Positions 8,557 to 16,162 of a DNA stretch of 64,000 nucleotides are shown one piece after another. The position numbers and the translations under genes are program-made. The DNA is from Myxococcota bacterium (lineage in GTDB: Bacteria; Myxococcota_A; UBA9042; DTJE01): assembly GCA_017994695.1 (NCBI GenBank), contig JAGOKF010000003.1:23566-87565 (forward strand), in the 5' to 3' direction. Below the pieces are notes generated by a model that was given only the letters and a program-made list of their open reading frames with translations, was not told the origin of the DNA and searched no databases. How positions within the stretch are numbered: position 1 is the first letter of the stretch; each line of letters opens with the position of its first letter.

Positions 8557-8886
8557 TCACTGCCCCGACCTCGGCCGGTCCTGGATGTGCCGCTCCAACA
8601 TCTCCCGCAACTGGACCAGTTCCCGGCGGTTGGCGGCATTCAGGCCCAACAGGCGCAGCACGAACAGGAACAGGAACAGCCACAGCGCCCCGTAGGCAGC
8701 CACCACGAAGACCTCGCCCGAGAGGGTCTCCCGGGCCTGACCCGGCTCGATGCCGGCCTTCCAGTCCCCGGTCCAGGCCGCCTGGGGGGCCTGCACGGCC
8801 GGGGGATTCTCCTGGGAGGCGCCCTCCCGCGCCAGGCCCAGCACCACCACGACCAGCGCCACCCCGATCCATCCCGTCCGTCCCAT
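8557..8886 (-). CDS. CcmD-like protein with extended periplasmic part
   Basis: A 109-residue protein with an N-terminal signal or anchor, a polar middle of about 45 residues, then a single hydrophobic helix (AAYGALWLFLFLFVLRLLGL) followed by a charged helix. The last part is the pattern of CcmD-family proteins, small partners of the CcmABC heme-handling complex. Classical CcmD is only about 60-70 residues, so this one carries an extra N-terminal half. ATG 8886 is preferred over ATG 8901 because AGGAGGGGG lies just before it. It follows ccmC by 11 bases and closes the operon before topA. Confidence 0.7.
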   Translation of the reverse strand: MGRTGWIGVALVVVVLGLAREGASQENPPAVQAPQAAWTGDWKAGIEPGQARETLSGEVFVVAAYGALWLFLFLFVLRLLGLNAANRRELVQLREMLERHIQDRPRSGQ

Positions 8887-8897
8887 CCTCCCCCTCC

Positions 8898-9593
8898 TCA
8901 TCCCATCCGCCGGTCCGCTTCCAGGAACAGCCGATCCACCTCCCGGCGCTGGCGCTCCAGGACCAGCCGCAGGATCACCAGCGCCCAGGCCGTCAACCCC
9001 ACGGCCAGCACGCTGACCCCGAAGGCGAGCCGCATCTCCGGCTGCTGGAGCCCTCCCTTGTACACCACCTGGGGATGGGCACCGCCCCACCGTTCCACCG
9101 CGTAGTGGATCAGGTAGATGGCCGGGAGACCCAGGATCGCCAGGCCCGACCCGACCGCCCGGGCGAACCGGTCCTCCCCCGCGAAGGACCGGAGGGCAAG
9201 ATACGCCAGGAAGAGCAGGAAGACCATCAGCGACAGCGTCAGGCGAGGCTCCCAGGTCCACCAGGTCCCCCAGGCCTTCCGGGCCCACAGGGGCCCGGTG
9301 ACCAGCACCACGGCCCCCAGCATCACCCCGACCTCGGCGGTGGCCACCCCGATGGCATCGGCCCACTCGGCGACCCGGGGAGCCCCCCCCATCGACACCA
9401 GGTAGGCCAGCCCCGCCAGCCCGCAGACTCCGAAGGTGACCATCATGTGGATCGCCGACCCGACGTGGAAGTAGAAGATCTTCTGGGAGACCCCCAGCGT
9501 CGCCTCCAGGGGCGCCACGAAGAAGACCAGGTAGAGGGCCGCCATCACGGCCCCCATCGCCAGGATGGTCATTGCGTATCCCGTCCGGTCCAT
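8898..9593 (-). CDS. ccmC: heme exporter / cytochrome c assembly protein CcmC
   Basis: A 231-residue inner-membrane protein of the heme-handling protein superfamily, with six hydrophobic helices. The Trp-rich periplasmic motif reads WGTWWTWEPRLT, a variant of the WGxWWxWD type, flanked by candidate heme-ligand His residues in YFHVGSAIHMM and YLIHYAVERW. With CcmA, CcmB and CcmD it loads heme on CcmE. ATG 9593 is preceded by GGGGGAGGC. It follows ccmB by 19 bases. Confidence 0.93.
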   Translation of the reverse strand: MDRTGYAMTILAMGAVMAALYLVFFVAPLEATLGVSQKIFYFHVGSAIHMMVTFGVCGLAGLAYLVSMGGAPRVAEWADAIGVATAEVGVMLGAVVLVTGPLWARKAWGTWWTWEPRLTLSLMVFLLFLAYLALRSFAGEDRFARAVGSGLAILGLPAIYLIHYAVERWGGAHPQVVYKGGLQQPEMRLAFGVSVLAVGLTAWALVILRLVLERQRREVDRLFLEADRRMG

Positions 9594-9612
9594 GCCTCCC
9601 CCGTCCCGGCCC

Positions 9613-10290
9613 TCAGGCCCGGATCATCCGTCCGAAAAGCAGCACCGTCACGACGCCGAAGATCATGTCGAAGCCTACCAGGAACCTCAACCACCCTCCC
9701 GGTTCCTCGGCCACGGGAGCCCCGAGGGACAGGGCCGTGACCTTGACCCCCGCGATCAGCACCGGCACCAGCAGGGGATAGGTCACCAGGGGCAGCAGGA
9801 CCTCCTTCATCCGGGAGTTCATCAGCATCGCCGAGAAGAGCGTGCCCACCAGGCCCAGGGCCAGGTTCCCCAGCAGCAGCGCCCCGAAGAAGGATGCGGG
9901 GTCCACTACCCGGAGGTCGAAGAACAGCACGATCAGTCCCAGGGTCGGGACCTGCATCAGCAGCGCGAAGGCCAGCTGGGCCGTCACCTTGGCCAGGAAG
10001 AGGACCTCGGGGGAGACCGGGGACAGCAGCAGGGCCCAGAGGCAGTCGTTCTCCCGCTCCCGGTCGAACAGGCGGTTCTGGCCCACCGTGGTGGCCAGCA
10101 GCACGGTCACCCAGATGATCCCCGGCCCGTAGTCCCGGGCCCTGGCGGGGTCGGACAGGAACGCGAAGGAGAAGATGACCACCAGCATCATCGCGAAGAG
10201 GCCGGTGGTGTAGAGCACGTCCCGGGTCCGGAACTCGACCCGCAGGTCCTTGCCGACCAGGGCACGGAAACTGCGCCACGCCGATCTCAT
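9613..10290 (-). CDS. ccmB: heme exporter membrane subunit CcmB
   Basis: A 225-residue inner-membrane protein with about six transmembrane helices and the family hallmark FDRERENDCLWALLLSP after the second helix. It pairs with the CcmA ATPase; the complex releases heme-bound CcmE from CcmC. The start ATG 10290 overlaps the ccmA stop. Length is normal for the family. Confidence 0.93.
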   Translation of the reverse strand: MRSAWRSFRALVGKDLRVEFRTRDVLYTTGLFAMMLVVIFSFAFLSDPARARDYGPGIIWVTVLLATTVGQNRLFDRERENDCLWALLLSPVSPEVLFLAKVTAQLAFALLMQVPTLGLIVLFFDLRVVDPASFFGALLLGNLALGLVGTLFSAMLMNSRMKEVLLPLVTYPLLVPVLIAGVKVTALSLGAPVAEEPGGWLRFLVGFDMIFGVVTVLLFGRMIRA

Positions 10291-11021
10291 GCCCCGCCCC
10301 CTTCCATCCGGGCGAAGGCCCTCGCCGCCCCGTCGGCCCCGGCGGGCAGGTCCGCCACCAGGCGGCCTCCCTCCATCACCAGGACCCGCGTGGCCGCCTC
10401 CTCCACCTCCGACGGATGGTGGGTGCTGAAGATCACCAGCCGCCCCAGGCGACCCTGCCGGGCCAGCAGCGACAGCAGCCAGCGCCGGCCCCCTTCATCG
10501 AGCCCCGTCGTCGGCTCGTCCAGCAGCCAGACCCGGGCTCCCGAGACCAGCAGCCTGCCGATGGCGGCCCGCTGCTGCATCCCCCGGCTGAAGGTCCGGA
10601 CCAGTCGGTCCCCCTCTCCCTCCAGTCCGATGTCCCGCAGGACCTCGACCGCCCTCTGTTCCGGGTCGGGAACCCCGTACAGGACCGCCGTGAAGGACAG
10701 GTTCTCCCGGGCCGTCAGGTCCGGGTAGACCAGCAGGTCATGGGGCAGGAACCCCGCCAGGCGGCGGAGATCCCCGCCCCGGACCTCTGATCCGGCCATT
10801 TCCATCGACACCCGGCCCCGGTCCGGCGCCCGGCGCCCTGCCAGCATGGCCAGCAGCGTGGTCTTGCCGGCGCCGTTCCGCCCCACCAGGGCCACCACCT
10901 CGCCGCCCCGGGCCTGGAATCCCACCTCCCGCAGCACGTGGCGCCGCCCGATCACCCGGACCAGCCCCTCGCAACGGAGTTCCACCGGAGCCTCGCCCCG
11001 GTCCTCCCCCCCGACGGCCAC
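10287..11021 (-). CDS. ccmA: heme exporter ATP-binding subunit CcmA
   Basis: A 244-residue ABC ATPase with Walker A GRNGAGKTT, a modified signature FSRGMQQR in place of LSGGQ (as is common in CcmA), Walker B VWLLDEPTTGLD and switch His in STHHP. The start is GTG 11021, directly after the stop of the preceding gene (TGACGTG). It powers release of holo-CcmE. The gene overlaps ccmB by four bases. Confidence 0.92.
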   Translation of the reverse strand: MAVGGEDRGEAPVELRCEGLVRVIGRRHVLREVGFQARGGEVVALVGRNGAGKTTLLAMLAGRRAPDRGRVSMEMAGSEVRGGDLRRLAGFLPHDLLVYPDLTARENLSFTAVLYGVPDPEQRAVEVLRDIGLEGEGDRLVRTFSRGMQQRAAIGRLLVSGARVWLLDEPTTGLDEGGRRWLLSLLARQGRLGRLVIFSTHHPSEVEEAATRVLVMEGGRLVADLPAGADGAARAFARMEGGGA

Positions 11022-11022
11022 G

Positions 11023-11712
11023 TCAGTCCCTCCGGCGCAGGCCCAGGATCAGGGCGACCAGCCCGACGGCCCCCAGCAGGCCGGCCCCGGCCGACCGGTA
11101 GGTCTGCCGGACCTCGGGAAGCCTGCCCACCGCGATCCGCAACACCTCCCCGGCATCCAGGGGGCCCGGGATGTCCTGGTAGCGCCATGCCCCGTCGCCC
11201 TCGTCCTCCTCCCGGAACGCGTAGGCGCGAAGCGGACGGACATGGAGCGCGTGGGGGCCTCCCTGGTGAATCACCTGGACCCGGTCCAGTGGGGCCGTCA
11301 CGGTCGTCCGAAGCACCAGCCGGGAGGTCGTCACGGGAATGCGCCAGGTCGCCTCCAGGCCGAACTCCCCCGAACCGTCGGGCTGCCCGGCCAGCCACAG
11401 GGCGCCCTCCCGGAACTCTGCCCGGGCACCGCCCCGGCCTCGGACCTGGATGCCCGACGGGTCCTCGCCGGCCGCCGGCCGGAGGATCGGCATCGGCCCT
11501 TCCTCGGGCAGCAGCAGCGGGAACTCCCGGGAACCGGCCCCCGGCCCCGGGAACCAGGCCTGGGCCACCTGGAGGGATCCCTCGGCCGGGGTCACCTCCA
11601 CCAGCAGCACGCCCGCGGGCCGCCCGTCCCCGCCCCCGGGGAAGGCCGATGCCGCACGGGATCCCGCCAGGATCGGCACGGCCGCCAGGGCCAACGCCAG
11701 CCACCGTTTCAT
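11023..11712 (-). CDS. periplasmic, membrane-anchored protein of the ccm operon
   Basis: A 229-residue protein with a signal peptide ending near ASAFP, a beta-rich extracytoplasmic domain of about 175 residues, and a C-terminal hydrophobic helix followed by LRRRD. This topology anchors the domain to the outer face of the inner membrane. No named family is recognised. It is inserted between the 41-aa membrane protein and ccmA with overlapping stop and start codons on both sides, so it is part of the cytochrome c maturation unit. A role in apocytochrome or heme handling is inference from position only. Confidence 0.75.
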   Translation of the reverse strand: MKRWLALALAAVPILAGSRAASAFPGGGDGRPAGVLLVEVTPAEGSLQVAQAWFPGPGAGSREFPLLLPEEGPMPILRPAAGEDPSGIQVRGRGGARAEFREGALWLAGQPDGSGEFGLEATWRIPVTTSRLVLRTTVTAPLDRVQVIHQGGPHALHVRPLRAYAFREEDEGDGAWRYQDIPGPLDAGEVLRIAVGRLPEVRQTYRSAGAGLLGAVGLVALILGLRRRD

Positions 11713-11834
11713 GCCTGCCCCCCAGGGCCCCGTCCTCCCGGACCCAGTTCCCCCAGGCCCCGCAGGAGGTCCCGGATCGCCAGGGTCAGCACCGCGGCCA
11801 TCGACAGGGCGAAGAGGACATCCATCCCGGTCAT
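11709..11834 (-). CDS. 41-residue single-helix membrane protein of the ccm operon
   Basis: A short gene with ATG 11834 overlapping the ccmF stop as ATGA and its own stop overlapping the next start. Shine-Dalgarno GAGGAGG lies upstream. The product has one hydrophobic helix (VLFALSMAAVLTLAI) followed by a basic RDLLR and a Gly/Pro-rich tail. It resembles CcmD in size and topology but lacks a clear CcmD sequence pattern. A CcmF or CcmAB partner subunit is a reasonable guess. Confidence 0.65.
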   Translation of the reverse strand: MTGMDVLFALSMAAVLTLAIRDLLRGLGELGPGGRGPGGQA

Positions 11835-14458
11835 GACGGCACCTCCTCGGCCTGGCGCACCGCGACGGGCCCGGGAACGGGAGCCGGGAGGGGCCAGGCC
11901 AGCACCGCCGTGACGACCAGGACCACCAGGGCTCCGAGCCACAGGACCGTCATCATCGGGTGATCCATCGCCGTCAGGTTCACCGATCCCACCCCCCTGG
12001 CCGGCGTCGCCGCGAGGTAGAGATCCGACCAGAAGCCCGGCTCGATGGCCACCTCGGTCGTCGGATTCTCGGACCGCAGGTAGAAGCGCACCTCCGGGGT
12101 CATCAGCCGGCCGACCCCGGGAGGAATCACGTCCACCCGGGCCGCATCCCCCTCCACCGGGCGCACGGCCACCCAGGCCGGATCGCCGGTCCCCGACAGG
12201 CCCCCGACCAGCGCCTCGAAGACTTCCGGATCACGCACCGTCACGGTCCACACGGGGTCCCGGCGCCCGGACGACACCGAAATCGCCCCCTCCCCCAGAT
12301 CCCGGCCGATGGCCTGGATGGCCTCCCCCATCCTCTGGAAGGACTCGGGAACCACCCGGAGGATCCCGGGAGTCCGGGGCGCCAGCCGCAACACGCGCCG
12401 GGCCGGGTCGCTGGCCATCAGGGACAGGGAGGGAGCCAGTTCGGCAGCGGCCCGGGCCCGGACCCACCAGGCCCGAGCCCCGGATTCGTCCGGGAAGGAC
12501 ACCCTCAGGAACGCCCCGTCCCCGGGTTCCAGCGAGGCCCCGGCGGGTAGCGCCGCCCGCAGTCGGTCCTGGGCCTCCGACGAGGGACGATCCCCCAGGT
12601 GCGTCACCAGAAACCGGGCCTGCAGCGCCCCGAAGTTCTCCGCCGGGTTCCAGGACTCCGCCGTGCCCAGGAACCGGATCTCCCGACCGCCCAGCGTCAC
12701 GGCATCCATCCGGTCCAGCACCACGTCCTTCCGGACGATCTTGCCCGCGGCCCCGGCGTACCCCAGGAACGTCAGCGCCACCCCCACGTGGACCAGGTGT
12801 CCGCCGAACCGCCGGGGATTGGCCCGGAAGACGACCCCCGCGGCCCGCCGCCAGGACTCCCCGGCGGACCGGCGCCGGGCCCGGACCGTCGCGACCCAGT
12901 CCTGGGCTGCCACGGCGACGGTCATCCCCGCGAATGCCGCCGCGGCGAGGCCATAGATGCCCGGCCAGGACAGGCCCGACAGATAGATCCACGAGGCCCG
13001 GGCCCAGGAGAGGCCCGACACGATTGCCAGGGCCCGGCCCCGGATCCCGACCAGCAGGGCCAGCAGTCCCAGGGCGACGGTCACCCCGATCAGGGCGGTC
13101 CTCCAGGCGAGCCTGCGCCCCTCGGCTCCGACGGAAGCCCGGTTCGGGAGCAGGGGGCCCACGGCGGTCAGGGCCAGCAGCGCGATCCCGAGGGGCCCGA
13201 CGACCCGGTTGAACCACTCGGGGCCCACCTGGATGGCCCCGGACAGCGGGACGAACTCCCGGCCGGTGAGGGCCGCCACGGCGCCCAGCACCCGGTTCAT
13301 CCCCCCCAGCACCGCCGGGGACTCGCTGAACTTCGGGAGCAGCGTTCCCCACATCACCACGAAGACCATCATCAGCAGCAGGCCGATCTGGGCCAGCACC
13401 GCCGCCTCCCGGGAGGTCCACCCGACGATGGCATCCCGCGGAGCGAAGGTTTTCCATCGGCGGGCCAGCAGCCCGCCGAAGACCGCCGCCGTGACCACCA
13501 GCGACCAGAGGAAGAACGGGGTCAGGGCCGAACCGGTGAAGGAGTGCAGCGACTGGATCAACTGGCTCCGGGTCAGGAAGGTCGCGAAGAGCGTGAGCCA
13601 GAAGGTGATGCCCGCCAGGGCCAGGTTCCACCGCCGGAGATGCCCCCCCCGATACTCCGCCGATGCGGTGTGCAGCATGGCCGTGCCCGTGAGCCAGGGC
13701 AGCAGCGCCGCGTTCTCCACCGGGTCCCAGCCCCAGTAGCCTCCCCATCCCAGTTCCAGGTAGGACCACAGTTCCCCGACCACCAGGCCTGCCGTGAGCA
13801 TGCCCCAGGCGAAGAGGCTCCAGGGGCGGGCCCTCCGGGACCAGGACCCGTCGGCCCGTCCGGCGGCCAGGGCCCCGAAGGCCATCGCGAAGGGGACCGC
13901 GTAGGCGATGAAACCCAGCAACTGGGGCGGGGGGTGCACCGCCATCAGGGGGTTCTGGAGCAGGGGGTTCAGGCCGTTTCCGTCGGCAGGACCGCCGGAT
14001 GCCGAAAAGGTCTCGAAGGGATGGGAGGCGAAGACCATCAGGACCAGGAAGAAGGACGTCGTCGCCGACAGGACCCCCAGGGCCCACCCCGTCTCGGGGG
14101 ACCCGTCCCCCCGCCGGGACCGGGCCCAGACGGCCGACAGGAGGGCCAGGGCGGTCACCCAGAAGGCCAGGGCCCCCTTCTCGCCACCCCAGAAGGCCGT
14201 CAGCAGGTAGAACACTGGCAGGCTGGTGTCCGTGTACTGGGCGACGTACTGGATGCGGAAGTCATGGGTCAGGATGGCCCGGAGGAGCAGCAGGGCCGTT
14301 GCGACCGAAAGCCATCCCGCCGCCCGGGTTCCCCACCCGGCGGCCCGGACCAGGTCCTCCCTCTTTCGGAGAGCCCCGATCACCGCCAGCACCGTCGCCA
14401 GGGACGTCACCCCCAGCAGGATCATCACCAGCAACTGTCCCAGTGCCGCGACGCCCAT
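11831..14458 (-). CDS. ccmF: cytochrome c heme lyase subunit CcmF, enlarged
   Basis: An 875-residue inner-membrane protein of the heme-handling superfamily, with the WWD motif WGGYWGWDPVENAALLPW near residues 235-260 and many transmembrane helices. CcmF attaches heme to apocytochromes. Family members are usually about 630-680 residues. The extra length lies in the last periplasmic loop: an added stretch at about residues 610-790 interrupts the usual sequence just before MTPEVRFYLRSENPTTEVAI, after which the final helix follows. ATG 14458 is used; the long upstream frame is a shadow of ccmE. Confidence 0.92.
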   Translation of the reverse strand: MGVAALGQLLVMILLGVTSLATVLAVIGALRKREDLVRAAGWGTRAAGWLSVATALLLLRAILTHDFRIQYVAQYTDTSLPVFYLLTAFWGGEKGALAFWVTALALLSAVWARSRRGDGSPETGWALGVLSATTSFFLVLMVFASHPFETFSASGGPADGNGLNPLLQNPLMAVHPPPQLLGFIAYAVPFAMAFGALAAGRADGSWSRRARPWSLFAWGMLTAGLVVGELWSYLELGWGGYWGWDPVENAALLPWLTGTAMLHTASAEYRGGHLRRWNLALAGITFWLTLFATFLTRSQLIQSLHSFTGSALTPFFLWSLVVTAAVFGGLLARRWKTFAPRDAIVGWTSREAAVLAQIGLLLMMVFVVMWGTLLPKFSESPAVLGGMNRVLGAVAALTGREFVPLSGAIQVGPEWFNRVVGPLGIALLALTAVGPLLPNRASVGAEGRRLAWRTALIGVTVALGLLALLVGIRGRALAIVSGLSWARASWIYLSGLSWPGIYGLAAAAFAGMTVAVAAQDWVATVRARRRSAGESWRRAAGVVFRANPRRFGGHLVHVGVALTFLGYAGAAGKIVRKDVVLDRMDAVTLGGREIRFLGTAESWNPAENFGALQARFLVTHLGDRPSSEAQDRLRAALPAGASLEPGDGAFLRVSFPDESGARAWWVRARAAAELAPSLSLMASDPARRVLRLAPRTPGILRVVPESFQRMGEAIQAIGRDLGEGAISVSSGRRDPVWTVTVRDPEVFEALVGGLSGTGDPAWVAVRPVEGDAARVDVIPPGVGRLMTPEVRFYLRSENPTTEVAIEPGFWSDLYLAATPARGVGSVNLTAMDHPMMTVLWLGALVVLVVTAVLAWPLPAPVPGPVAVRQAEEVPS

Positions 14459-14466
14459 TCCGCTCC

Positions 14467-14922
14467 TCAGGGCTCCTTCCGGTGCCCGCCCCGGTACTTC
14501 TCCCGGTAGTACTCCTCCGCCTGCTCCTCCGAGACCCCGGCCTCCTGGTATTTCGAGGGGCACTTGACGATCATCCGGCCCACCCGCATGGTCCCGGCGC
14601 CGTCCATCCGTCCCTGGAGGATGACCTCCCGTCCCTCGGCGAAGGGGTCCGGGAGCGCTCCCTGGTACACGCAGGACAGCGTCCGCCCCGTGCCGTCCCC
14701 GATGTCGAACCGCGTCTCGAAGGCGTTCTGTCCCTTCCGGACGCTGCCCTCCTTCACGTTCCCCGACACCTTGAACTCCCGGTCCCCGATGCGATCCGCG
14801 GCCGTCAGGGCCTCCTCGAGGGTCAGGCTGTACACCCCCCCCGACATCGAGGACCCGACCACCACCAGGCCTCCCGCCAGCACCAGGCCGGCCACCGTCA
14901 ACGGAATCCAGCGTTTCGCCAT
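14467..14922 (-). CDS. ccmE: heme chaperone CcmE, CX3Y type
   Basis: A 151-residue periplasmic heme chaperone with an N-terminal anchor helix and an OB-fold domain. The classical heme-binding His of HxxxY is replaced by Cys121 in CPSKY, giving the CxxxY form. That variant is known from archaea and some sulfate reducers and related bacteria, where it goes with loss of CcmH; no CcmH, CcmG or CcmI gene is seen in this locus. First gene of the operon, with a recognisable promoter at 14962-14990. Confidence 0.9.
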   Translation of the reverse strand: MAKRWIPLTVAGLVLAGGLVVVGSSMSGGVYSLTLEEALTAADRIGDREFKVSGNVKEGSVRKGQNAFETRFDIGDGTGRTLSCVYQGALPDPFAEGREVILQGRMDGAGTMRVGRMIVKCPSKYQEAGVSEEQAEEYYREKYRGGHRKEP

Positions 14923-14961
14923 CCGGTCTCCTCTCGGGCAACCCGCAGTCGCGGGGGGTTC

Positions 14962-14990
14962 ACGCTACACATCCTCGCGGCTCCTGTAAA
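14962..14990 (-). promoter_or_regulatory. promoter of the ccm operon
   Basis: Minus-strand TTTACA (14985-14990), 17-base spacer, TAGCGT (14962-14967), 40 bases before the ccmE start. Confidence 0.6.
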
Positions 14991-15057
14991 GGTTCCCCCG
15001 GGGAAACGGCGCCGGACCTTGGCCCGTGGCATCCCCGGGAACGGACGCGCGCGATGA

Positions 15058-15073
15058 TGTTGACACGTCAACA
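15058..15073. promoter_or_regulatory. operator-like inverted repeat between the repeat-peptide gene and ccm
   Basis: Perfect 7-bp arms, TGTTGAC and GTCAACA, separated by two bases. It lies 54 bases after the repeat-peptide stop and about 70 bases upstream of the ccm -35 box. The two-base centre argues against an RNA hairpin and for binding of a dimeric regulator. Confidence 0.5.
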
Positions 15074-15126
15074 ATCAGGGGAGATACGGTCTGCTGGAAC
15101 GACGACGGAAGCCCCGGGACCGGGAA

Positions 15127-15465
15127 CTACCAGGACCCGTGGGACCCGTGAGACCCGTGGGACCCGTGGGACCCGTGAGACCCGTGGGACCCGTGAGACC
15201 CGTGGGACCCGTGGGACCCGTGGGACCCGTGAGACCCGTGGGACCCGTGGGACCCGTGGGACCCGTGGGAGCAGTGCTGCTCGGCCGCCAGATCGGCCGC
15301 CGGGCCGCCCTCCCCGTGGGCTCCGGAAGCCAGCGCATGCCCACTGGCCCCCGCCATCAGCAGGAACGACCCCACCGCGGCCGCCTGGCCCCGGGTGATC
15401 TTTCCTTCCTCGCTGGACAAGAAATCCTGTAGACGCTTCTTGAACACCGGAAGACGGGTGGCCAT
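15127..15465 (-). CDS. Ser-His-Gly repeat peptide, RiPP-precursor-like
   Basis: A 112-residue protein. The N-terminal part has a basic helix ([11 protein letters not shown]), the segment [13 protein letters not shown], and a hydrophobic run ([16 protein letters not shown]) resembling a signal or leader. A short Gly/Ala/Glu spacer ends in the only Cys (Cys65). Residues 66-110 are fifteen perfect Ser-His-Gly repeats, and the chain ends Ser-Trp. ATG 15465 follows GGAGGGG. It has its own strong promoter. His-Xaa-Ser repeats with a conserved leader are known in peptides modified by radical SAM enzymes, and His-rich tails also bind metals; either role is inference. No modifying enzyme gene is adjacent. 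Confidence 0.8.
   Translation of the reverse strand: MATRLPVFKKRLQDFLSSEEGKITRGQAAAVGSFLLMAGASGHALASGAHGEGGPAADLAAEQHCSHGSHGSHGSHGSHGSHGSHGSHGSHGSHGSHGSHGSHGSHGSHGSW
15136..15270 (-). repeat. 15 tandem copies of a 9-bp unit coding Ser-His-Gly
   Basis: The unit on the coding strand is TCCCACGGG, with TCT replacing TCC in several copies, so only the wobble base of Ser varies while His and Gly codons are constant. The array is in frame throughout. It probably expands and contracts by slippage. Confidence 0.93.
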
Positions 15466-15493
15466 GGAACCCCTCCAGCAATCCGCAAGTGCG

Positions 15494-15532
15494 ATTATCG
15501 GGAACTTCGACAAGCGATGTCAATCTTTTTTT
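15494..15532 (-). promoter_or_regulatory. strong promoter with A-tract for the Ser-His-Gly peptide
   Basis: Minus strand: a seven-A run (15526-15532) directly upstream of TTGACA (15518-15523), 18-base spacer, GATAAT (15494-15499). The likely transcript starts about 20 bases before the ATG. The A-tract resembles an UP element. Confidence 0.82.
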
Positions 15533-15597
15533 CTGCCGGCCCCGCAGGAACTGGGGCAGCCTCCACCGCCGCCCCGGCCCTGCCCCCTTCGGGACGG

Positions 15598-16143
15598 TCA
15601 GGCCTGTTCCGGACCCTCGGGCCCAGCCCCCTCCCCGGGGGCCCCGATCGCTCCCGCGGGCGCTCCCGTCGGGCTCCCCACCTCGGCGGAGGCCCCCGCC
15701 AGCCGGGCCTGGATCACCTCCGGCGAGAACCGCACCTCGTTCAGCCGGACGCAGGCGTGGATGTCCCGGCGGTCGAAGGACAGCAGCAGTTCGTCGATGA
15801 AGTCGTTGGCCCGGTCGTCGGGGATCCGCTCGATCTCCTCGACCTTGGGGTTGATGGTCCGGACCAGCGCCAGCATCGCCTGGTAGAGGTCCCGGTGGAA
15901 CTGGTTCCAGAGCAGCACCAGCACCTCGGCGACCGTCTCGTTGTGCCGCTGGTACAGCTCGAACCGCAGGGACTCGGTGACCCGCTTCCGCCCGAGGGTC
16001 TGGGGCCGGTAGCCCTGGAAATGGCGGGCGAAGGCCATCCGGTCCAGGCGCCGGATGTGCTCGATGATCAGTCCGATGTCGAGGCCCCGGACGATCCGGT
16101 CGAAGTCCTGCTCCAGCGGCCCGAAGGCCTCCACGGCGTTCAT
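15598..16143 (-). CDS. uncharacterised cytoplasmic protein
   Basis: A 181-residue protein of unknown family with no signal peptide or membrane helix. Residues 1-140 are mostly helical with conserved-looking aromatic and charged positions ([33 protein letters not shown]). The last 35 residues are a low-complexity Ala/Gly/Pro tail. ATG 16143 follows GAGGAG. It starts 19 bases after the cyclic 2,3-diphosphoglycerate synthetase homologue and is probably cotranscribed with it, so a shared role is possible but unproven. Confidence 0.7.
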   Translation of the reverse strand: MNAVEAFGPLEQDFDRIVRGLDIGLIIEHIRRLDRMAFARHFQGYRPQTLGRKRVTESLRFELYQRHNETVAEVLVLLWNQFHRDLYQAMLALVRTINPKVEEIERIPDDRANDFIDELLLSFDRRDIHACVRLNEVRFSPEVIQARLAGASAEVGSPTGAPAGAIGAPGEGAGPEGPEQA

Positions 16144-16162
16144 CGATTGCTCCTCGGGCTTC

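Noticed and set aside
5526..9740. 1404-residue plus-strand frame
   Set aside because: Antisense of the adenosyltransferase, topA and ccmC; low-complexity product with no domain.
15130..15275. CRISPR array
   Set aside because: The 9-bp units are contiguous without spacers and code Ser-His-Gly in frame.
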